This document shows, piece by piece, positions 1 to 6,381 of a stretch of 13,474 nucleotides of DNA. The translations under genes and the position numbers were made by a program. Position 1 is the first letter of the stretch, and every line of letters starts with the position of its first letter. The stretch spans positions 1 through 13,474 of the forward strand of contig JAITAD010000001.1 of NCBI GenBank assembly GCA_031284275.1, in the 5' to 3' direction. The notes below the pieces were generated by a model. It did no database searches. It was not told where the DNA came from and saw nothing but the letters and a program-made list of their open reading frames with translations. This stretch comes from Tannerellaceae bacterium (GTDB lineage: Bacteria; Bacteroidota; Bacteroidia; Bacteroidales; Tannerellaceae).

Positions 1-6
1 CACCGG

Positions 7-14
7 CAAAGGTA
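7..14 (-). promoter_or_regulatory. Bacteroidota -7 promoter element for a gene left of the window
   Basis: On the minus strand this reads TACCTTTG, matching the Bacteroidota -7 consensus TAnnTTTG. It lies in a 16-base block (6-21) that recurs exactly at 2287-2302, where it serves the glycosyltransferase operon. It is just downstream of the GT8 stop and points out of the window, so a new minus-strand unit probably starts beyond base 1. The -33 TTG is not clear (TGT at the expected spacing). Confidence 0.5.
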
Positions 15-46
15 GAACTTTTCGACTATATACACACGGGGAATAG

Positions 47-74
47 AAAAAAAGCGGAACTACGCACATTTCCG
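47..74 (-). terminator. Weak intrinsic terminator after the GT8 gene
   Basis: Read on the minus strand, CGGAA (74-70) can pair with TTCCG (59-55) across a 10-base loop that contains the GT8 stop codon. It is followed by one C and seven Ts (53-47). The five-base-pair stem is short, so this is a modest call. It would separate the glycosyltransferase operon from the unit starting at the left edge. Confidence 0.35.
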
Positions 75-1094
75 TGCACAAAGAAAGGCGGAAAACTTTA
101 CACAACGATTTCCCAACATTCCCACCACCGGCATGACAAACGAATGGATCAATCCCGCCACAGGGATGGCTACCTTCGCCGGCAGGAAATGGTAAACGGA
201 GACCATCACGGTGAACCACCATGGGCGATCGTCTCTCCACAAGGGATGGTCTGCCCATGGAGAAGCGTGCAAACAGGTTTTCCATGCTCCGTAAAATCCT
301 TCCGAAGGACTTCTCTTTATCCATGGACGGGGCGCATGAAAAAAAGTGGCGAAATGGATGACGACCGGACGGGCGACCGACTCCCGGACCTCTGCCTCCG
401 AATAGAAAAAACTTGGACGACGCCACTTGATCAGCTGTTCGTAAGAAAACACGCAACGTGAAATCAGGCAGTTATACTTCGGATGCGCAAGCTTCGTCTG
501 CTCATACAATATCAAGCTAAAAAGGCATTGATCTCCATATGGCCCCACTCCGTGCAACTTGCGAATGGCCGCTTGCACTTTGCACTCTATATCAAAGTTG
601 CGCCATGCTTCCATATCAATTAAGAGCATCCCCGTTTGCAGGTATGGCTGCTCTTTTCGCAGATATATCCAACGGCGGTGCATGTTCGAGCAGCAGTCGT
701 TCACCGCAACGACGATATTCCCGTCGAAAGGCATCTGCCAAAGTTCCGTCAAACTGTCCACCACCAAGGTATCACAATCCAGATAAAGCGCTCTCGTCAA
801 ACTTTTCGGCAGCAACTGCCCGATAAACAGGCGTGAGAACATACTGATTGACTTTCGCGGCGCCTTCTGCCCTCGCATCGTCTGCTCGACAGTCTCCTTT
901 GCCGGATAAAAGGTGCAGGCACACCCATACCGTTCGGTCATGAGCAGGATTTTCTGCCGGTTTTCCTGCTCTATACCTCCGTCAAGTATGTGGAAACAAA
1001 TGTTTTCGACATCCTTATTGCTTTCCATCAGTGAAAGCATGGATACCCCCATCACCCATGCAAACTTGTCGTCGCCGGCGTAAACGATATCCAT
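60..1094 (-). CDS. Glycosyltransferase family 8 (LgtC/GspA-like)
   Basis: A 344-residue putative glycosyltransferase of the GT8 fold, expected to transfer a hexose from a nucleotide sugar to a surface glycan or lipopolysaccharide on the cytoplasmic side. Seen: an N-terminal strand MDIVYAGDD (residues 1-9), typical of GT8 nucleotide binding; the metal-binding DxD as LDCDT (105-109); an acceptor-site block around QTGMLLIDMEAW; and GDQCLFS, matching the usual xDQD region. The C-terminal HxxGxxKPW metal/phosphate motif is altered to a longer HFATFFHAPRPW. The last 50 residues are hydrophobic and basic, suggesting membrane attachment. The start at 1094 is chosen because the conserved N-terminus begins there and its ATG shares one base with the TGA of the upstream GT2 gene, implying translational coupling. 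The stop is TAG. Substrate and linkage cannot be read from sequence. Confidence 0.87.
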   Translation of the reverse strand: MDIVYAGDDKFAWVMGVSMLSLMESNKDVENICFHILDGGIEQENRQKILLMTERYGCACTFYPAKETVEQTMRGQKAPRKSISMFSRLFIGQLLPKSLTRALYLDCDTLVVDSLTELWQMPFDGNIVVAVNDCCSNMHRRWIYLRKEQPYLQTGMLLIDMEAWRNFDIECKVQAAIRKLHGVGPYGDQCLFSLILYEQTKLAHPKYNCLISRCVFSYEQLIKWRRPSFFYSEAEVRESVARPVVIHFATFFHAPRPWIKRSPSEGFYGAWKTCLHASPWADHPLWRDDRPWWFTVMVSVYHFLPAKVAIPVAGLIHSFVMPVVGMLGNRCVKFSAFLCARKCA

Positions 1095-2236
1095 CAACCT
1101 TCCCTTGCTAACAAAAGCTTTTCCCATCGCCGCAGGTAGGCGCGCTGCCGGATACCCCACAACAAAAGCCGCCCCAACAGGCAGGCGGCTCCGTACCATT
1201 CCTGCTGTATGCAATAAACCAACTCTCGCTTCCCTCGCGGAAGAAAGCGCAAATCCTGTTTATCCTCCCGTAGGGACTGCCATATCCGGCCTTGCAGGGT
1301 TTCTCGAAGTACGGCCCTTCGTTTCTTTCTCGGCACGACGCTATGCAACTCCTCGTGCAACACGTAACACCTCATCATTCCGAAAAGGCGGTCGGCGCAC
1401 ATTCCAAGAAAGGCGGGACGAAAATCTTCGTCTTTCCTACCCCACTGATCCATCCGTTTGCAAAAACTCTCCATCGTCAGTTCATTGATACGTTTCATCT
1501 CAGGCTGGAAACACCTCTCTTTCGACAAGGCGTGTAGCCTGTAATGCAACAGGTAACGGTTGTACAAGACCACCTTACTTGCATACATAAACGCATCAAA
1601 ACAAAAAACCGTATCCTCTGTAAGGGAAAGTATCTCCTCAAACCGTATGTTGTGCGTTTCCAAAAACGACCGGCGAAACAGCTTACTCCAGCCCTCTCGC
1701 ATAGGGCCGAAGCGCAATCCCGTACGTTTCTCTACATAGTAGGGCGACATCGCTCCCAAGGCGAGCCATTTCACTTCCTCTCGCCCTTCCCGCACCAACA
1801 CCTCAGGACATATCGGCGTTGCTTTCCATGCTATCGGCTGTCTCTCCTTACCTTTTTGCGGCAAAGTATCGAAGTTGAAGAAATGATTGATCCCGACGAT
1901 GTTTGCATCCGTTTCCCGCAACAACGCCTCCATTTCCTCCAACGCACGCAACTCCAACCAATCATCCGCATCGACGAACCATACCCACTCTCCGGTACAG
2001 GCCGATAAACCGCTGTTGCGCGCCGAACTTGTTCCGCCATTCTCTTTGAGGATGACTTTGACCCGATTGTCCCGTTTTGCCAATTCTACGAAAAGATGCC
2101 CCGTAGCATCCTCCGAACCGTCATCTATCAACAGCGCCTCCCAATCGCCATAAGTCTGCCCGGAAATGCTTGCCAAACATTCCGCTACGAACGCTTCCGC
2201 ATTGTACGCCACTACCACGATACTGACCAACGCCAT
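1094..2236 (-). CDS. Glycosyltransferase family 2
   Basis: A 380-residue GT-A fold inverting glycosyltransferase, probably for capsule, LPS or another surface glycan. Visible motifs in order: VSIVVVAYN (residues 4-12), LLIDDGSED (35-43, nucleotide binding), ENGGTSSARNSGL (65-77) and WFVDADDWL (86-94, the metal-binding DxD and following acidic residues). The C-terminal 200 residues are basic and not diagnostic. The start at 2236 is preferred: the frame is open further upstream, but the conserved domain begins at once after this ATG, and a good promoter lies at 2288-2317, so an earlier start would fall at the -33 element. First gene of a two-gene operon with the GT8 gene. Acceptor and donor sugars are unknown. 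Confidence 0.9.
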   Translation of the reverse strand: MALVSIVVVAYNAEAFVAECLASISGQTYGDWEALLIDDGSEDATGHLFVELAKRDNRVKVILKENGGTSSARNSGLSACTGEWVWFVDADDWLELRALEEMEALLRETDANIVGINHFFNFDTLPQKGKERQPIAWKATPICPEVLVREGREEVKWLALGAMSPYYVEKRTGLRFGPMREGWSKLFRRSFLETHNIRFEEILSLTEDTVFCFDAFMYASKVVLYNRYLLHYRLHALSKERCFQPEMKRINELTMESFCKRMDQWGRKDEDFRPAFLGMCADRLFGMMRCYVLHEELHSVVPRKKRRAVLRETLQGRIWQSLREDKQDLRFLPRGKRELVYCIQQEWYGAACLLGRLLLWGIRQRAYLRRWEKLLLAREG

Positions 2237-2287
2237 TCCCTTACACCCTACCCTTCGCTCTCGCCGTTTCTGTTTCTGCTTGCCTTG

Positions 2288-2317
2288 CAAAGGTAGAACT
2301 TTCCCTGACGGGGACAA
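2288..2317 (-). promoter_or_regulatory. Promoter of the GT2-GT8 operon
   Basis: Minus strand reads TTG (2317-2315), a 19-base spacer, then TACCTTTG (2295-2288), fitting the Bacteroidota primary sigma consensus TTG-N19-TAnnTTTG. Transcription would start near 2282, giving a leader of about 45 bases to the ATG at 2236. It lies between the DUF454 stop (2342) and GT2. Confidence 0.7.
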
Positions 2318-2341
2318 TACTCGAAACTATAGGGTTGAATA

Positions 2342-3082
2342 TCAGCGCTTTCTGAAAATCAGGAGGAAAAGTGCGAAGACTTTGATGGCAATTGCGACGT
2401 AAAACATACCCTTGTGAAGGATGGGTACGGGAAAGAGATTTTTGAAGGGCAGGGAGAGTAGCATGAGGATGACGCCGACTACGATGAGTTTCAAAGGAAG
2501 GGCTTTGCGAGAGGCTTTTTTGAAAAAAAGTGAGACAACGAGAAAGGTAGCTTTGCAAAAGATGGCCATGCCGAACAGGATATGAGTGTATGGCGACGGA
2601 ACATGTAACCACCTGAGCAGGCCTGCACAAGCCAACAGTCCCAAACCAACAAACAGAAACTTCCTCCGATGGAGAGTCAAGAACTCCTTTATCCGTAAGC
2701 CATCCGCTTGCTGTGTTGATAGGCTTCGGGCGGTCTTGAAAGAAAGTATGTGGAACGTGACGGCGGTTGCAATGGCAATAAGCAGTATGCGGATACCTGC
2801 CTTCTCGACAAAGCAGAAAGCACTGTAAAGGATTGCCGACCAAAGGAGCGTTACGGACACTATCTTGACTCGAAGAGGGATAGCTCGCTCATTGAGAAAA
2901 CTGCGGATATAGGAACCGAGTACTTTATGGTTGAGTAAGAAGTCGTAAAGTCGTTGCGAACTTCGCGCAAAAAGGGCGGCGGAGAGCAGTAAAAAAGGTG
3001 TCGTCGGCAACAAAGGCAGGAATATGCCCAAGACACCAAGCGCCATGCTGACAAGGCCAAAGAAAACCAGCAGATATTTCAT
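2342..3082 (-). CDS. DUF454 (YbaN-like) inner-membrane protein with duplicated C-terminal membrane hairpin
   Basis: A 246-residue multi-pass membrane protein of unknown function. Residues 1 to about 120 match DUF454/YbaN: LGVLGIFLPLLPTTPFLLLSAALFARSS is covered by residues 15-42, followed by further hydrophobic segments near 76-110. YbaN-type proteins are usually near 125 residues, so the rest is extra. Residues 145-189 and 202-246 form two 45-residue units that align without gaps with about eleven identities (including V1, G2, L5, L15, F26, A29, I30, K33, L37, F42 of each unit), each predicted as two membrane segments joined by a proline-containing loop. Start at 3082: its ATG overlaps the miaA stop by four bases (ATGA), indicating coupling; the frame upstream is miaA overlap. 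It is the last gene of the pRiA4b-like/miaA unit. Confidence 0.82.
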   Translation of the reverse strand: MKYLLVFFGLVSMALGVLGIFLPLLPTTPFLLLSAALFARSSQRLYDFLLNHKVLGSYIRSFLNERAIPLRVKIVSVTLLWSAILYSAFCFVEKAGIRILLIAIATAVTFHILSFKTARSLSTQQADGLRIKEFLTLHRRKFLFVGLGLLACAGLLRWLHVPSPYTHILFGMAIFCKATFLVVSLFFKKASRKALPLKLIVVGVILMLLSLPFKNLFPVPILHKGMFYVAIAIKVFALFLLIFRKR

Positions 3083-3984
3083 CTTTCCAACGATTCTTGA
3101 ATGGAAGTTACTATTTGCAGTGAGGAAGAAACGGCGGGAGACAACCATGTGATTGCAGGGTCGCGACAAAACCATGCAAGTTGTTGGCGGGCATATCGGC
3201 GGGTGCGGCTCTTGATACGGTCGATGGCTTGAGGGAGGCTCATCCGGCCTTCGAAATAAAGAAAGAGTTCTTTATAACCCAAGGTGTTGAGCGCATTCAG
3301 ATGACGAAAAGGGTAAAGACGGCGGGCTTCGTCGAGCAGGCCGTCGACCATCATACGCTCAACGCGCGCATTGATACGGTCGTAGAGCGCCGCACGCGGA
3401 AGGGTCAGTCCAAACTTGCGGATACGGAAAGGGCGGGATTTAGGCGTTCGCATACGAAAAGAAGAGAATGGCCGTCCTGTACTGAGACATATTTCGAGAG
3501 CACGAATCACACGTTGGTGGTTGTAACGGTCTATCTCGTCGTAATGCAGCGGGTCAAGGCGGTGCAGTTCGTCGAGGAGGGGAGACAAGCCTTCGCTCAC
3601 ATACCTGTCGTAAAGCCGGGAACGAATAACAGGATCGGGCAACGGCATATCATCGATACCTTGACAGACGGCATCAATGTAAAGCATAGAACCTCCACAG
3701 AGGATGGCAAGCGGTTCGGTAGTACAATCGGCGAGCAGGCGCAGTACATCGGCTTCAAAGAGGCCGGCGCTGTACGCTGCATCAAGCGGAAGAAAGCCGA
3801 CACAATGATGAGGGACACGGGCAAGTTCGGCAGGAGTCGGCGCCGCTGTACCGATGGAAAGGCCTGCATAGAACTGTCGCGAATCGGCGGAAATAACCGG
3901 ACAACCATAATGCTCAGCCAACAAGAGGCTCAACTCGGTCTTTCCGACGGCGGTAGGTCCAAGCAGAACAAGCAGGGTGCGCAC
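3079..3984 (-). CDS. miaA: tRNA dimethylallyltransferase MiaA
   Basis: Transfers a dimethylallyl group to N6 of A37 in tRNAs that read codons starting with U, the first step toward ms2i6A. Seen: P-loop GPTAVGKT (residues 9-16); SADSRQFY (32-39), with the catalytic/substrate Asp and Ser; GTAAPTPAELARVPHH after it; GGSMLYIDAVCQG, a Bacteroidota-style variant of the usual GGTGLY block; TLGYKELF; and RTRRYARQQLAWFCRD near the C-terminus. Length is 301 residues with the chosen start, normal for the family. The start is GTG at 3984: it gives MRTLLVLLGPT, and the frame before it overlaps the upstream gene and is not MiaA-like. The upstream stop is only four bases away, and the downstream DUF454 start overlaps by four bases, so the three genes look like one unit. 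Confidence 0.95.
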   Translation of the reverse strand: MRTLLVLLGPTAVGKTELSLLLAEHYGCPVISADSRQFYAGLSIGTAAPTPAELARVPHHCVGFLPLDAAYSAGLFEADVLRLLADCTTEPLAILCGGSMLYIDAVCQGIDDMPLPDPVIRSRLYDRYVSEGLSPLLDELHRLDPLHYDEIDRYNHQRVIRALEICLSTGRPFSSFRMRTPKSRPFRIRKFGLTLPRAALYDRINARVERMMVDGLLDEARRLYPFRHLNALNTLGYKELFLYFEGRMSLPQAIDRIKSRTRRYARQQLAWFCRDPAITWLSPAVSSSLQIVTSIQESLER

Positions 3985-3988
3985 AACA

Positions 3989-4555
3989 TCAGGGGCGATC
4001 GCTTTCGAAGTCTTCGCCCATATCGTCGGGGAGGTCGAAACCATCGGTATCAAGCTCGTCGGCATTAAAACCGGCATCACCATAGAAATCTTCATCCAGA
4101 ACGGTTTCCACAGGCACGACGGGCACCTTGCCTTCAAACTCTTTGAAGTCTATTTGTTGGGGGGGCGCTTCTCCAGCAGAGAGAGAAACGAAAGGACGGA
4201 AAAGTTCCTTGCGGGTAATGATTTCGCACAACTCCATAAAAAAAGAGCGCTCGGTCATATAATCAAAGACGAAGAGGAGTTTCTGCCGCTCTTCGGTGAG
4301 GAACTCGTCGAGGTTGGTATCCTCCATCACGAAAGTATCTTCTTCCGATGAGGTATCCATTTCAATAAGCGTAATCTCCGCTCCTTTGTTCCAATCATCG
4401 TCACAAAGGAAGAAAGAAGACATCTGCCCCTTTACATAACCCACAGCTTCAAGAATACAATCGTGCAAGTCGAGGAACGTGGCACGGGAAGATATTTGAA
4501 TCTCCCGCCGGAACCGATCATTTTCATCCGAAAGCAAAAGGAACCTGTATACCAT
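3989..4555 (-). CDS. Plasmid pRiA4b ORF-3-like domain protein with acidic tail
   Basis: A 188-residue cytoplasmic protein. The N-terminal part resembles the pRiA4b ORF-3-like family (PF07929): MVYRFLLLSDE at the start, ISSRATFLDLHDCILEAVGY (residues 21-40), then a SSFFLCDDDWNKG strand-turn and TNLDEFLTEERQKLLFVFDY. The family was first seen on a plasmid and near mobile elements, but in Bacteroidales chromosomes it is often an ordinary gene, and no transposon ends are seen here. The last 35 residues (about 153-188) are strongly acidic. The molecular role is unknown. It sits four bases upstream of miaA and 38 bases downstream of the Big_2 reading frame; I found no clear promoter in those 38 bases. 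Confidence 0.78.
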   Translation of the reverse strand: MVYRFLLLSDENDRFRREIQISSRATFLDLHDCILEAVGYVKGQMSSFFLCDDDWNKGAEITLIEMDTSSEEDTFVMEDTNLDEFLTEERQKLLFVFDYMTERSFFMELCEIITRKELFRPFVSLSAGEAPPQQIDFKEFEGKVPVVPVETVLDEDFYGDAGFNADELDTDGFDLPDDMGEDFESDRP

Positions 4556-4593
4556 ATGCTATTATGTATCGTTCGAGATTTCGGCTTGTTTGC

Positions 4594-6333
4594 TTACCTG
4601 ACCACAACCTTATATACGGCTTGCCGGGGGCCTCCGAAAGAACGGATGACGTAGATGCCGACGGGAAGATAGAGGGGGCGAGATTCATCGTCGCCGGAGG
4701 GGATAAAGGCAGCTTTCACCTGTCCGGCAAGGGATGTGACGAGGATATTGTGGCCGGCAAGACCTTTGACGAAGAGCTTACCGAAACGATAGTCGATGGA
4801 GGCAGCTTTTGTCATCGGAACGTCGATGGATGTCGCTTGCACAGACACGATACATTGAGCCTTGACGCCATCGGACGAGATAGCGCTTATCGCAGCGGTA
4901 CCAAGGCTGTAAGTAGTGACGACACCTCTATTGTTTACATTGGCGACGTAAGGATTGTCAGTGTGCCACGTAGCAGATTGTCCGGTAGCATTGATCAGAG
5001 GAATGGTAAAATCCTCACCCGGCGACATTACCTTGTAATTTTCTACGAAGTAAAAAGACAAACCCGCAGTAGACTCGATGACGGTAACCCGACAAGTATC
5101 CGCCCGAGCACCCGTAGAGGCGATCACTTTGGCTTGGCCGGCACCAACGGCGGTCACCAATCCTGTTTTATCAACGACAACGACGGATGGATCGGATGTA
5201 GACCAGAGAACATCGTCGTGCGCCGAGATGGGGACAAACGAAACGGAAAGGGGAAAGGACGTTTCTTTTTGCAGAGTGAGGCTTTGTGCATCCATTCGGA
5301 TAACGGATGCACCGACCTGTACCTCACACGTATCCGACAATCCCGTGGATGTGGAAACGATGAGTAATGCCGTGCCTAAAGCCGAAGCCGTAAAGCGTCC
5401 ATCCGGACGGACTGCCACAACGGCAGGATTCTTGCTGATCCAATTCAGTTTAACCTCGGAAACATCATCGGGGAATAAAGCGACAGGGACATCGAAAATA
5501 TCGCCTAAGCCGACCGGCAACGATTCCGGCACTTCAACACGAGCAGCAGGATTGAAAACCCGCACGGTAATAGAGTCGGACAGGATAGCATCGGGGGCTT
5601 GTTGCACATAAACGCGAATGACGGCCGTTCCTTCTCCGACGGCATAAATACTGTCGTCGGAAACGACGGCGACGGTGGGGTCGGAAACGGAGTAAGTCAC
5701 ACTCAGCTCGCTTTCATTTTCAGCCTCAGGTTCAAGAAGGAGTTTGAAACCGTAACTGTGTCCCCGTTCCAACGGTTCGTCGGGGAAGAGGGGCAATAAG
5801 TCTATGGAAGCGGGTACGATGTAGACCTCATGAGTGGCGAAAACCTTTTCGTTAGCACGAAGACGTGCCGTAACGGTGAGATGGCCGACACGCCCTCGGG
5901 TTAATAAAACGCCGGAAAGGCTGTCAATGGTTGCTATGGTAGTATCCGACACCGACCACACGAGATGGGCATCGGGGAGGGTGGCGGGGAGGACATCCGT
6001 ACGAAACCGCGCACTACTCAACAGGGGAACGGTATGCGGATTGACGGCCTTGAAACGAACTTGCGCGACGTAAACGCGGCAGGTGGAAGAAAGCGATTGT
6101 TTGTTCACTATGGAAGAAACGGTGACCGTTGCGTCACTGGGGACATTGGCGGCGGTAAGGTCACCTGTTTGTGCATCGACGGTAACGATATCGGTACGTG
6201 AACTTGTCCAAGAGGTTTCCCCTTGTTTACTCTCGTCCGAGAACTTGGCTTGCAACTGCAACTGCTCGCCGAAAGACAGGATGGGTGCTCCTCCACCGGC
6301 AACAGATATCGACAGCGGGGCGCTGGTGATCAT
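4594..6333 (-). CDS. C-terminal half of split surface protein: Big_2 Ig-like repeats plus T9SS sorting domain
   Basis: About 579 residues from ATG 6333 (a TTG at 6339 is also possible). It consists of about six Ig-like Big_2 (BspA/intimin-type) units of roughly 80-90 residues, each with the pattern of a Trp in the second third (TSWTSS, LVWSVSD, LNWISKNP, VLWSTSDPS, ATWHTDNP), a V-A-V-V/TVD stretch and a closing T/S-C-x-V-x-V strand. The final 75 residues match a T9SS type A sorting domain: FGKLFVKGLAGHNILVTSLAG, then LPVGIYVIRSFGG and VYKVVVR at the end. As an independent gene it would lack a signal peptide, and the frame is open without interruption up to the TAG at 6379, so I read it as the distal half of the gene starting at 8010. 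Confidence 0.8.
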   Translation of the reverse strand: MITSAPLSISVAGGGAPILSFGEQLQLQAKFSDESKQGETSWTSSRTDIVTVDAQTGDLTAANVPSDATVTVSSIVNKQSLSSTCRVYVAQVRFKAVNPHTVPLLSSARFRTDVLPATLPDAHLVWSVSDTTIATIDSLSGVLLTRGRVGHLTVTARLRANEKVFATHEVYIVPASIDLLPLFPDEPLERGHSYGFKLLLEPEAENESELSVTYSVSDPTVAVVSDDSIYAVGEGTAVIRVYVQQAPDAILSDSITVRVFNPAARVEVPESLPVGLGDIFDVPVALFPDDVSEVKLNWISKNPAVVAVRPDGRFTASALGTALLIVSTSTGLSDTCEVQVGASVIRMDAQSLTLQKETSFPLSVSFVPISAHDDVLWSTSDPSVVVVDKTGLVTAVGAGQAKVIASTGARADTCRVTVIESTAGLSFYFVENYKVMSPGEDFTIPLINATGQSATWHTDNPYVANVNNRGVVTTYSLGTAAISAISSDGVKAQCIVSVQATSIDVPMTKAASIDYRFGKLFVKGLAGHNILVTSLAGQVKAAFIPSGDDESRPLYLPVGIYVIRSFGGPRQAVYKVVVR

Positions 6334-6378
6334 TTGCAACTTGTTGATATCCCCTTCCGGAATCCACTCAAAACGTAC

Positions 6379-6381
6379 CTA
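6379..6381 (-). other. In-frame amber codon splitting the surface protein gene
   Basis: Minus strand reads TCC GAA TAG GTA CGT. The frame is open on both sides for 543 codons upstream and about 594 downstream. The base after TAG is G, not the C favoured by known read-through contexts, and no hairpin was noticed directly after it. Confidence 0.9.

Noticed and set aside
3181..4068. Long plus-strand open frame (295 codons) opposite miaA
   Set aside because: It is antisense to the MiaA P-loop and other conserved motifs, has low-complexity Arg/Lys-rich composition and resembles no family.
3989..4555. Mobile element, because the family is named after a plasmid and IS passenger genes
   Set aside because: No transposase, terminal inverted repeats or target duplications are seen, and it is packed against miaA.
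6379..6381. TAG as a recoded sense codon (glutamine or pyrrolysine) or programmed read-through
   Set aside because: rplI and the GT8 gene both end in TAG at their family-normal C-termini, so TAG is a working stop. The next base is G, unlike known read-through contexts.
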